NCBI GenBank assembly: GCA_016223105.1
Contig: JACRPR010000089.1
Span: 1-41,607, forward strand
Direction of reading: 5' to 3'
Source: Chloroflexota bacterium
Lineage (GTDB): Bacteria > Chloroflexota > Anaerolineae > UBA4142
DNA length: 41,607 nucleotides
Shown here piece by piece: positions 8,581 to 15,696 of the stretch. The stretch's first letter is position 1. Every line of letters begins with the position of its first letter. The notes beneath the pieces were generated by a model, which made no database searches, was not told the DNA's origin, and saw only the letters and a program-made list of their open reading frames with translations. Both the position numbers and the translations under genes were made by a program.

Positions 8581-9423
8581 ATGAAACTTGACATTACTAT
8601 TCTCGGTCTCGGTTTGATGGGCCGCCCGATCGCACGCGGGTTGATCGACGCGGGTTATCGCGTGCGCGGGTGGAATCGTTCCGCGTTAGCGCGCGATTTG
8701 ATCGGTAACATTCCGCTCTGCCGCGATCTGCGCGACGCGGCAGACGCAGACATTTGTTTGCTGATGCTCGCGGATTCGGACGCGGTGGACGCGGTGATCG
8801 CGGAACTCGAACCGCATCTCGCACCGGGAAAATTAATTCTCGATATGGGCTCGTCCGATCCCATTCGATCTGAATTGCACGCGCGACGACTCGCGGCAAA
8901 AGAAATCGGTTGGGTGGATGCGCCGGTGTCCGGCGGACCCGATGGCGCGGCGACCGGCACATTGACAATTATGGTTGGCGCGACCGAAGAAAATTTCGCG
9001 CGCGTCAAACCAATCCTCGAAAAATTGGGAAGCAATGTCGCGCGCGTCGGCGATCCTGGCGCGGGACACAAAATGAAAGTGATCAATCAGTTGATCGTTG
9101 GGATCACAATTGAGGCAGTCGCCGAAGCGTTGACGCTCGCGGAACGAATCGGAATTGATCCGCGTTTGGTTCAGCAGGTTTTGAAAGGGGGATTTGCCGA
9201 CTCGAAAATTTTACAAATTCACGGTGCGCGAATGATCGCGCGCAAGTACACACCCGGCGGCAAAGTCAAAACGCAACTCAAAGATTTGCGAATGGCAAAG
9301 ACGCTAGCAGACGCGACCGCCACGCGCTTGCCACATTTGGAGGAAACGCTTGAAATTTACGCCCGGCTGTTCGCTCAAGGGGATGGCGAGTTAGACCATT
9401 CCGCTCCCCACAAACTGCTATAA
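8581..9423 (+). CDS. 3-hydroxyisobutyrate dehydrogenase-family NAD(P)-dependent oxidoreductase
   Basis: 280 residues from the ATG at 8581, two bases after the STAND stop codon; an in-frame ATG at 8560 inside that gene is less likely. The N-terminus is a Rossmann fold with GLGLMGRPIARGL (residues 9-21). DAPVSGGPDGAATGTLTIMVG near residue 113 is the substrate-loop signature. GAGHKMKVINQ near residue 162 holds the likely catalytic Lys. Family members oxidise or reduce beta-hydroxyacids (3-hydroxyisobutyrate, tartronate semialdehyde, glyoxylate/succinic semialdehyde); the exact substrate cannot be read from sequence. It is tightly spaced with the STAND gene, so both are on one mRNA. The oriC-like spacer follows at once. 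Confidence 0.88.
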   Translation: MKLDITILGLGLMGRPIARGLIDAGYRVRGWNRSALARDLIGNIPLCRDLRDAADADICLLMLADSDAVDAVIAELEPHLAPGKLILDMGSSDPIRSELHARRLAAKEIGWVDAPVSGGPDGAATGTLTIMVGATEENFARVKPILEKLGSNVARVGDPGAGHKMKVINQLIVGITIEAVAEALTLAERIGIDPRLVQQVLKGGFADSKILQIHGARMIARKYTPGGKVKTQLKDLRMAKTLADATATRLPHLEETLEIYARLFAQGDGELDHSAPHKLL

Positions 9424-9452
9424 TTTTATGTAGTTCTTGAAACCATCAAAAA

Positions 9453-9782
9453 TGTGGATAAGTGCCATATAATTGGGGATAAACAAGCCGATATGGGGAT
9501 AACCCCAATCTTACCGAACGAAGTTGTGCTACAAATTGTGGTCGTTTTTCGATTGCCTACAATCTGTTGGACAACCCAAAAAAGCCGTTTTTTCTGCTGT
9601 GGAAAAGCGCATTTTTGGACTAACAACCGATGCCCAAACAGTTAGATTCGCTTTTGATGGTTGCGGACTAGATGTAGCGAAGACACCAGGAAGCGGACGC
9701 GACCGCTCGCGTAGAGTCGCACACTTGTTCGCTCTCTACACTTTTCCACAGCCCCTACTACTACTATATTATTATCTATTGA
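9453..9782 (+). other. Candidate replication origin (oriC) with DnaA boxes, GC cluster, DnaA-trio and AT-rich element
   Basis: The 350-bp spacer 9424-9771 has no convincing gene. It holds the perfect DnaA box TGTGGATAA (9453-9461) and two TGGGGATAA variants (9474-9482, 9494-9502) spaced 21 and 20 bases, about two helical turns. TGTGGAAAA is at 9598-9606. TTTTCCACA (9742-9750) is followed immediately by GCCC (9751-9754), four CTA triplets (9755-9766) and AT-rich TATTATTATC. Box, GC cluster, trio and AT-rich DNA in this order and orientation match the bacterial basal unwinding system described for Bacillus subtilis. The AT-rich part runs into the 3' end of the DUF2905 gene. Confidence 0.72.
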
Positions 9783-9996
9783 GTACACGTAGAAGAAGAT
9801 TGAGTACGATCGTCAGCACGATGCTCAAGATGATCGAAGACACGAGTGGCAAGAAACACGAAAAGCCATCGCGCTGAATCGCGATGTCGCCGGGCAACTG
9901 CCCTGCTCCCGGAATTTTACTGATCAAAAAAATCGCGCCACCGATAATCGCAAGAACGATCCCAACCAGAATTAGCGCCTTGCCCAAGTCTTCCAT
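9772..9996 (-). CDS. DUF2905 family small membrane protein
   Basis: 74 residues with two membrane helices (about 6-26 and 48-70) separated by the short conserved loop 'IPGAGQLPGDIAIQRDG', which is the DUF2905 signature. Function is unknown. The gene lies 8 bases after the glycosyltransferase stop and is probably read from the same leftward mRNA. Its last codons lie inside the AT-rich part of the candidate origin. Confidence 0.85.
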   Translation of the reverse strand: MEDLGKALILVGIVLAIIGGAIFLISKIPGAGQLPGDIAIQRDGFSCFLPLVSSIILSIVLTIVLNLLLRVLNR

Positions 9997-10004
9997 TCAA
10001 ACCT

Positions 10005-11651
10005 CTATTGCCCGCGCCGCCGATACAACGTCAGAAATTTTTGCAATGCGGGATCATCCGTCCACACTTGCGGCGCGCGTTCATATTCGCGAATGCTGTC
10101 GAACAATGTGCCGTAAATAACCACGTACTCCGGTTGCCGCGTCAGCACGTACACCAAATCCATTTTTTCGTGACCAGGTGTGCCTTGTCCTAGCGTCGGC
10201 ACCGCAAGTCGTCCGATGTGAAAATCGTTGATGCCGAACATATCAATCGCGGGCAAATCGGAAAAGTACGGCACCTGCCCAGCCGCGTCCACCGCGATCA
10301 GTGTGCCGCGCGGCACGTTCGTTTTCAACCAGCGTCCCATCGTTTCGCGCGCGCGCGTCGCCTGCCCCGCGTCAAAGCCGCGAATGTAAATGCCGTACTC
10401 GCCGATCCACGATGAAGCCAGGACTATCCCCAGAACAAGCGCAGTTATCCCCGCGCGGACTAACCATTTTGCGTTGAGTTGTCCCCAGCTATCCACACTA
10501 AATTGCCACATATCCACAATTCCTGTGGAAAAGAGCAAATAGAAAAACGGAAGCAAGGGCGCAAAGAATCGTCCGACCGACCAATCGCCGCCGACGTAAA
10601 CGATGTACGCGCAGTACGGGATGAGGATCGCGATAAAGTAGGAAATCCAGAAAATCGCCGCGCGCGATTTTTTTTCGATCTTGAATGTCTTATGTAACGA
10701 TTGTGCGATTGCCGCGATGACCGGCAACGTGATAACCCAACCCCAATGCACGCCGACGAATTGCGCGAGATGTTTCCAACCGCGTTCGATCTGCGCCGCG
10801 GGACCGGACGCGGAGACTTTGGCATGGAACGAGTTGGGCAGAAACGATTTGTAGTAATACCAGCGACCGATCCAGTACGGCGCAAAAATCGCGATGAACG
10901 CGATCACGCGCAAAACATCGCGCAGGGTGAACAGTCGCCGTTCCGCGAGGATGCGCCACGCGGCTTGGTGCGCGACGGTAAGCGCGAACACGAGCGCGCC
11001 TTCCGGTCGCGTCATCGCCGCGAGCGCGAAGAAAATTCCACTGAACGCGAATTCATTTTGGACGCGGACGAGCGCGGCTGAACGCGGATTTGGAAATTGG
11101 ACGCGAAGCGTGGAGATTGGAGGTTGGATGTTTGATCGCGGTGCGTTATTTCCAACGTCCAATTTCCAACGTCCAATTTCCAATCTATTTTCGCGAACGT
11201 ACAGCAACGCGCCGGCGAAAATCAGAAACGCGAACAGCGGCGTCTCGAGTCCGCTGACCGACCACAGCACAAACGAGCCATCGGCGGCGAGCAACACCGC
11301 CGTGAGAAATCCAACGCCGCGCGGTGCGTCAACGATTCGCGCGAATCGCATCGCGCGCCACATCGTCGCGAGCGCGAACAACGCGCCGAGCAACATACTC
11401 GCGCGCCCGACATCCGCGCGCGCGCCTTCGAGCGGAATCATCGCGACCGTCCACAAAAAATTTGTGAACCCTTCGACGCGCTCGCCGGGATTGAACACAA
11501 GCCCGTACCCGCGCATCGCGCTTTGCGCGTATCGAAACGAAATGAACGCGTCGTCTACGGCAGCATAACCCAGGACGACGAAATAAAAAAGCGCGTGCGC
11601 GATAAACAGAAGCGAAATGAAAATGAGGAGAGAATTGAATCGGAGTTTCAT
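10005..11651 (-). CDS. GT-C fold membrane glycosyltransferase, AftB/arabinosyltransferase-like
   Basis: 548 residues from the ATG at 11651, chosen because TATAAT ends 7 bases before it; an ATG at 11660 lies inside that -10 box. About ten membrane helices. The N-terminal motif VDDAFISFRYAQ (about 32-43), followed by 'GYGLVFNPGERVEGFTNFLW', is characteristic of polyprenyl-phosphate-sugar-dependent GT-C enzymes of the AftB type, with the DD pair as likely catalytic and metal residues. It would transfer a sugar from a lipid carrier to an extracytoplasmic glycan. Residues about 155-200 are an extra Asn/Arg/Pro-rich stretch encoded by a palindromic repeat (11087-11185). Three DnaA-box-like sites lie inside the gene at 10489-10532. 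Confidence 0.82.
   Translation of the reverse strand: MKLRFNSLLIFISLLFIAHALFYFVVLGYAAVDDAFISFRYAQSAMRGYGLVFNPGERVEGFTNFLWTVAMIPLEGARADVGRASMLLGALFALATMWRAMRFARIVDAPRGVGFLTAVLLAADGSFVLWSVSGLETPLFAFLIFAGALLYVRENRLEIGRWKLDVGNNAPRSNIQPPISTLRVQFPNPRSAALVRVQNEFAFSGIFFALAAMTRPEGALVFALTVAHQAAWRILAERRLFTLRDVLRVIAFIAIFAPYWIGRWYYYKSFLPNSFHAKVSASGPAAQIERGWKHLAQFVGVHWGWVITLPVIAAIAQSLHKTFKIEKKSRAAIFWISYFIAILIPYCAYIVYVGGDWSVGRFFAPLLPFFYLLFSTGIVDMWQFSVDSWGQLNAKWLVRAGITALVLGIVLASSWIGEYGIYIRGFDAGQATRARETMGRWLKTNVPRGTLIAVDAAGQVPYFSDLPAIDMFGINDFHIGRLAVPTLGQGTPGHEKMDLVYVLTRQPEYVVIYGTLFDSIREYERAPQVWTDDPALQKFLTLYRRRGQ
10445..10532. promoter_or_regulatory. DnaA-box cluster inside the glycosyltransferase gene
   Basis: CTATCCACA (10489-10497) and ATATCCACA (10510-10518) are 21 bases apart and are followed by the inverted TGTGGAAAA (10524-10532). 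TTATCCCCG (10445-10453) resembles the complement of the TGGGGATAA variants in the origin. The boxes encode the 'VDMW' and 'VDSW' part of the protein. They may be titration or auxiliary origin sites, 0.7 kb from the candidate unwinding element. Confidence 0.45.
11087..11185. repeat. Palindromic repeat inserted in frame in the glycosyltransferase gene
   Basis: Both arms are built of 'GGAAATTGGACG' type units: the left arm 11087-11131 and its imperfect complement 11150-11185. The family also occurs at 22321-22402 and 33081-33157, and as a single arm near 29690-29730. Here it adds about 45 residues to the protein without breaking the frame. Confidence 0.7.
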
Positions 11652-11658
11652 CGGGCGC

Positions 11659-11687
11659 ATTATAGCGCGGTTTGAAGAGAAAACAAA
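11659..11687 (-). promoter_or_regulatory. Leaderless-type promoter of the glycosyltransferase gene
   Basis: On the minus strand TTTGTT (11687-11682), 17 bases and TATAAT (11664-11659) are followed by 7 bases and ATG at 11651. There is no ribosome binding site. Confidence 0.6.
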
Positions 11688-11722
11688 AAAGAGATTGAGC
11701 GCAACAATCTCTCAATCTCTTT
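11680..11722 (-). terminator. Terminator after the GNAT gene (leftward)
   Basis: Read leftward, AAAGAGATTGAG (11722-11711) pairs with CTCAATCTCTTT (11699-11688), followed by TTTTGTTTT. The 124 bases between it and the GNAT stop (11723-11846) hold no gene that I can support. Confidence 0.7.
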
Positions 11723-11846
11723 AGCGCTTGCAGAATGGATTTGAACGTTTGGCGCAAAAGAAACGCGCCGAACGCGGAGCCAAAGATTGGGTTTTTCATC
11801 GCGCGCGATGGCGCGATGGGTGGATCATATGCGAATGGGGGGAACG

Positions 11847-12836
11847 TTAACTCGATTCCGAGTGTTGCGACACACTCCGCGCCGGTTCCGGTCGCTTTTC
11901 GAGCGCGGGCATTAATTTGAGGATCGGCGCTTTGACGCGCGCGGTCGTGTGTTTGATCAGCAGACTGCGCGTTTGCAAATGGCGAAAGCCGAGCATATCG
12001 AGCGCGCCGCGCAAACCGCTTTCGTAATCGCGCACATTGCAGTACACCGGGCGATGCGGCGCGGAATGTAACAACGCGAGCGCGCCCAGCACAAGATTGT
12101 CGCCCTGGTCTTCGGCTTGCGGATGCAACCAAAAGCGCAACCAGTACGCCGCGCGTCCGCGGCGCACGCGCACCGCGCCGGCAATCTCGCCATCTATTTC
12201 GAGAATGTAACCCGCGCCGGATGATTGATCCCACCAATCGCCCAACTTGCCGCCTTGCCCTTGCGGTGATAACATCCCTTCCGCGATCTGCACCGACCGC
12301 GGCGCAAATTCCGCGTAGAGGCGCAACAGATTCCAACCATCGCGCGCGCGTTGATGGCGCAAAATTTTTGTCTTGATCAAATTCGGCGGAAGCGCGTCGA
12401 GACGATACACATCGTCGTGTGCGAACGCGTTGAACCCGGCTTGGCGAAATACATCTTCGATGCCGTTGCCCGCGGCGATTTGCGCGAACAAACGTTGTCC
12501 GCCACGCGCGCCGATCTCTTTCGCGCTCGCCGCGAGCAAGCGATACCAAATCGCGACCGCGTCGCTATCGTTTTCGAGTGCGGGTGCGAGGAACACGACA
12601 TCCGCTTCGGGACGCCCGCGCCGCGCGCGCATTTGCAAAAATCCGAGCGCGCGCGAACTCGCCGAGTACGCGACAATCGTCTCCGCTCCAATCGCGTTCA
12701 GCGGAATATGCGCGGACAGCGCGGCTTGGATCGGCGTGTGGGGCCACAACACCGCGCGCTCCAAATCGAGTTGGATGCCGCGTGCGTGCAAATGTTGTAA
12801 CGCGATCAAATCAGTGAACGAAATCCAACGAGCCAT
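11847..12836 (-). CDS. GNAT-like N-acetyltransferase family protein
   Basis: 329 residues from the ATG at 12836, which follows a -10 box by 8 bases; a longer frame to 12953 would cross the promoter. The C-terminal half has 'YILEIDGEIAGAVRVRRGRAAYWLRFWLHPQAEDQGDNLVLGAL' and ends with a 'GLRGALDMLGFRHLQTRSLLIKHTTA' segment, the beta4-beta5 and terminal strands of a GNAT fold. The N-terminal half ('ETIVAYSASSRALGFLQMRARRG') may be a second, degenerate GNAT domain. The acceptor is unknown. It is leftward, alone on its transcript, with its own promoter and terminator. Confidence 0.65.
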   Translation of the reverse strand: MARWISFTDLIALQHLHARGIQLDLERAVLWPHTPIQAALSAHIPLNAIGAETIVAYSASSRALGFLQMRARRGRPEADVVFLAPALENDSDAVAIWYRLLAASAKEIGARGGQRLFAQIAAGNGIEDVFRQAGFNAFAHDDVYRLDALPPNLIKTKILRHQRARDGWNLLRLYAEFAPRSVQIAEGMLSPQGQGGKLGDWWDQSSGAGYILEIDGEIAGAVRVRRGRAAYWLRFWLHPQAEDQGDNLVLGALALLHSAPHRPVYCNVRDYESGLRGALDMLGFRHLQTRSLLIKHTTARVKAPILKLMPALEKRPEPARSVSQHSESS

Positions 12837-12844
12837 CGGTGAAC

Positions 12845-12873
12845 ATTTTACCGCAAGACAGGGTGAGTGGCAA
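12845..12873 (-). promoter_or_regulatory. Leaderless-type promoter of the GNAT gene
   Basis: On the minus strand TTGCCA (12873-12868), 17 bases, TAAAAT (12850-12845), then 8 bases to ATG at 12836. It has the same -35 hexamer and spacing as the relA promoter. Confidence 0.6.
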
Positions 12874-12948
12874 GTGGTGTGTGGCGCGTCAAACGTAAAA
12901 CGTGATGCGTGAAAAAATCCGGATTTTTTCGACGCGCACGGAATTTTT

Positions 12949-13010
12949 TCCACGGATACAAAAGAACACGGATATTTTCAATTTATCCGTGTTCACTTGT
13001 ATCAGTGGGA
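12949..13010. repeat. CCACGGAT-family imperfect palindrome, copy 1
   Basis: The arms CCACGGATAC / GAACACGGATA and their complements flank an AT-rich centre. Other copies lie at 15562-15624 and 35064-35130. A short perfect palindrome, AAAAAATCCGGATTTTTT, lies just upstream at 12912-12929. Confidence 0.75.
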
Positions 13011-13044
13011 AGATTTTGACAAAGGCGTAAAAAAATCGAGAGGG

Positions 13045-13278
13045 ATGATGAGCAAAAAACCGGAGCGACCATTCAACTCGCGCAAGTATCAGGGGCAACT
13101 CGAATCGGAATTGATTGTTGGGGGAATTTTAATCACGCTTGTTATCGGCGGCGGATTGATCGCGCTGATCTGGGGCGGCAGCGCGTTCGTTACCGCGCTC
13201 GCGTGTTTCGCGCTCGCGTTTGGATTGATCGGCGTGTTGTGGTTGTTCTTCAAGGTGATCGAGATCGCGGCGCGATGA
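13045..13278 (+). CDS. Small two-helix membrane protein
   Basis: 77 residues if read from the ATG at 13045 (or 76 from the adjacent ATG at 13048). An earlier TTG at 12997 lies inside the repeat and was rejected. A basic N-terminus (KKPERPFNSRKYQ) is followed by two hydrophobic helices (about 24-46 and 50-72) with a Gly-rich turn. No family was recognised. GAGAGGG directly before the ATG pair makes the exact start uncertain. It is convergent with relA. Confidence 0.6.
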   Translation: MMSKKPERPFNSRKYQGQLESELIVGGILITLVIGGGLIALIWGGSAFVTALACFALAFGLIGVLWLFFKVIEIAAR

Positions 13279-13303
13279 TGTGGCGCAAATTTGGAAAATT
13301 GCG

Positions 13304-15454
13304 TTACGCGTTCGTCACGCGCCGCGCTTCGATCACATTCGGCACGCGATCAATTTTCGCGAGGATGCGCGTCAGTTGATCCGCGCTGGAAATTTCGAGC
13401 GTCGCGTTGATCAGCGCGGTGTGATCCTTGTTGGTCGCGACATTCGCCGAACTCATACTCACGCCGTTTTCCGCGACGACGCCGGAAATATCGTGCAGTA
13501 AGCCCGCGCGATCAAACGCGCGAATTTGCACCAGCACCGGATACGCGGCTTGATCGGTTTTGCGCCAATCTACGTTGATAATGCGCTCGCGCTCGAGATC
13601 CATATTCAACATATTCGGACAATCGCGGCGATGAATCGTGATGCCGCGCCCGCGCGTGATGAAACCGAGTACCTCGTCGCCGGGAAGCGGGTTGCAACAT
13701 TTCGCGAGATGATGCAACAAATTGCCGACGCCGCCGAATTCGATTTTCGTTTCGGGTGGTTTGAGCGGCGGGCGCACGGTCGGCAACTCGAGCGGGGGCA
13801 GTTCGTGTTTCGCGCGTTCCGCCTCGAGCAATTTCACGCTGACCGTCGTCGCGCTCAAATCCTCGTGCCCCAACGCTTCGAGAAAATCGTCCGCGTTTTT
13901 ATAGTTGAAAAATTTGGCGAGGTCTTCAAAGTTCTTGTCGCGCAAATCGAACCCGCTCCGATGCAGTTCGCGTTCCAGCACCGCGCGCCCGTCCGCAATC
14001 GCTTCGGCGCGTTCCTGGTGTTTGAACCAGTTGCGAATTTTTTCGCGCGCGCGCGCGGTTCGCACCAGACCCAAACTCGGATTCAACCAATCGCGACTCG
14101 GACCGCCTTTTTTCGCGGTGAGAATTTCAATGCGTTCGCCGGTTTTCAAACGATAATCGAGCGGCACGATTTTGCCGTTGATCTTTGCGCCGCGACAACG
14201 ATTGCCGACTTCGGTGTGAACGTGGTACGCAAAATCAATCGGCGTCGCGCCCGCCGCCATTTCGATAATGTCGCCGCGCGGGGTGAACACATAAACCTGG
14301 TCTTGAAAAATATCGGTCTTGACCGAATCGAGAAAAACGCGCGCGTCGACAATGTCGTGCTTCCACTCGACGAGTTGGCGCATCCAATTGATCTTTTGTT
14401 CGAACTCGGCGCTATGCTTCGAACCGGGTTCTTTATAACGCCAATGCGCCGCGACACCGAACTCGGCGATCTCGTGCATCTCGGCTGTGCGAATTTGCAC
14501 TTCGAGCGGCTTGCCCGCCGGACCGATCACGGCAGTGTGGAGCGATTGATACAAATTGTCTTTGGGTTTCGCGATGAAATCGTCAAACTCGCCGGGGATC
14601 GGCGTCCACAAACTATGCACGATGCCGAGCGCGACGTAACATTCGCGCACATCGTTCACGATCACGCGCACGGCGCGAATGTCATAGATTTGCGCGAAAT
14701 CGCGTTTCTTGCGAACCATCTTGTTGTAAATGCTATAGATGTGTTTGGGGCGTCCGCTCAAATCGAGCGGCGAGATATTTTCTTCCGCGAGGCGTTCGTT
14801 CAAAATCGTGATCGCTTGCGCGATGTACGCTTGTTGATCGTCCTTGTCGTCCGCGAGAAGCGTTTCGATTTCATCGAACTTAGTCGGATCGAGGTACTTG
14901 AGTGCGAGGTCTTCGAGCTCGCGGCGAATGTGATAAATGCCGAGCCGATTCGCGAGCGGCGCGAAAATTTCCATCGTCTCGCGCGCGATTTTGCGTTGCT
15001 TGTCAGGCGGGCGCGCGAACAAGGTTCGCATATTGTGTAGGCGGTCGGCAAGTTTGATGATGACGACGCGAATTTCTTCCGCCATCGCCAAAAACATTTT
15101 TCGCAGGGATTCCGCCTGATTCTGTTCCATCCCCAAACGCAGTTCGGAAAGTTTCGTTACGCCATCCACGCGTTTCGCGACCGCCTCGCCGAAATCTTTG
15201 CGAATCGTGTCGAGCGTAACCGCGGTGTCTTCGGGCACATCGTGCAGGAGCGCGGCGATGATCGTGTCCTCGTCAAAGTACATCTCTGCGAGAATGTTCG
15301 CGACCTCAAGGCAATGCGTTACGTACGGATCGCCGGTCGAGCGCATTTGCCCCGCGTGCGCGCTCGCGGCGAGATCGTACGCGCGTTGAATGCGCGCCAC
15401 ATCGGAAGCCGGATTATAATTTTGGATTTTTCCGATCAAGGTCTGGATATCCAT
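13304..15454 (-). CDS. rel: Bifunctional (p)ppGpp synthetase/hydrolase, RelA/SpoT family
   Basis: 716 residues, full length. The HD hydrolase domain has ALLHDVPEDT with H71-D72 and 'KLADRLHNMRTL' (134-144). The synthetase domain has 'YDIRAVRV' (257-264) and 'KDNLYQSLHTAV' (298-309). A TGS domain spans about 385-445 (VYVFTPRGDIIEMAAGATPIDFAY), followed by a conserved Cys-containing region ('AKCCNPLPGDEVLGF') and a C-terminal ACT domain (about 640-716). Both catalytic sites look intact, so it should make and degrade the stringent-response alarmone. It has its own leaderless-type promoter. The symbol rel denotes the bifunctional form. Confidence 0.96.
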   Translation of the reverse strand: MDIQTLIGKIQNYNPASDVARIQRAYDLAASAHAGQMRSTGDPYVTHCLEVANILAEMYFDEDTIIAALLHDVPEDTAVTLDTIRKDFGEAVAKRVDGVTKLSELRLGMEQNQAESLRKMFLAMAEEIRVVIIKLADRLHNMRTLFARPPDKQRKIARETMEIFAPLANRLGIYHIRRELEDLALKYLDPTKFDEIETLLADDKDDQQAYIAQAITILNERLAEENISPLDLSGRPKHIYSIYNKMVRKKRDFAQIYDIRAVRVIVNDVRECYVALGIVHSLWTPIPGEFDDFIAKPKDNLYQSLHTAVIGPAGKPLEVQIRTAEMHEIAEFGVAAHWRYKEPGSKHSAEFEQKINWMRQLVEWKHDIVDARVFLDSVKTDIFQDQVYVFTPRGDIIEMAAGATPIDFAYHVHTEVGNRCRGAKINGKIVPLDYRLKTGERIEILTAKKGGPSRDWLNPSLGLVRTARAREKIRNWFKHQERAEAIADGRAVLERELHRSGFDLRDKNFEDLAKFFNYKNADDFLEALGHEDLSATTVSVKLLEAERAKHELPPLELPTVRPPLKPPETKIEFGGVGNLLHHLAKCCNPLPGDEVLGFITRGRGITIHRRDCPNMLNMDLERERIINVDWRKTDQAAYPVLVQIRAFDRAGLLHDISGVVAENGVSMSSANVATNKDHTALINATLEISSADQLTRILAKIDRVPNVIEARRVTNA

Positions 15455-15462
15455 CGGGCGTC

Positions 15463-15491
15463 ATTCTACTCCAAGCGAAATGTTTTGGCAA
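15463..15491 (-). promoter_or_regulatory. Leaderless-type promoter of rel
   Basis: On the minus strand TTGCCA (15491-15486), 17 bases, TAGAAT (15468-15463), then 8 bases to ATG at 15454. No ribosome binding site is present. Confidence 0.6.
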
Positions 15492-15501
15492 TAGCGCGAA
15501 T

Positions 15502-15674
15502 AGTCCGGTAGTCGTATAGTCAAATAGTCGCTTGGTCAAACGTAAAACCGTTGCAAAAAACTCCCACGGATGCAAAGGAACACGGATATTTTTTATTTAT
15601 CCGTGTTCCCTTGTATCCGTGGGAAAAAATTGTTTGGGCGCGCGCTGACGATTTGACCATTCGACTACCCGACT
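15502..15674. repeat. Nested palindromes: outer AGTCxGGTAGTC arms around a CCACGGAT element
   Basis: Outer arms 15502-15530 and 15646-15674 are imperfect complements (AGTCCGGTAGTCG / CGACTACCCGACT ends). Inside lies the second CCACGGAT-family palindrome (15562-15624), with TCCCACGG/CCGTGGGA tips and AACACGGATA inner arms. The spacer between rel and the M23 gene is almost wholly repeat. Confidence 0.75.
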
Positions 15675-15689
15675 AAGCAATGCTATAAT
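15660..15689 (+). promoter_or_regulatory. Leaderless-type promoter of the LysM/M23 gene
   Basis: TATAAT (15684-15689) is followed by 7 bases and ATG at 15697. A weak -35, TTCGAC (15660-15665), lies in the right arm of the repeat with an 18-base spacer. Confidence 0.55.
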
Positions 15690-15696
15690 ACGCGCG

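Noticed and set aside
9454..9645. A 63-codon plus-strand frame in the origin spacer
   Set aside because: It starts in a DnaA box, has no ribosome binding site and shows no family resemblance; the spacer is better explained as oriC.
11329..12549. A 406-codon minus-strand frame across the GNAT gene and the glycosyltransferase start
   Set aside because: It overlaps two better genes in another frame, crosses a terminator and a promoter, and encodes an Arg-rich low-complexity chain.
13526..15040. A 504-codon open frame on the plus strand opposite rel
   Set aside because: Shadow of the conserved rel gene; the product has no recognisable motif.
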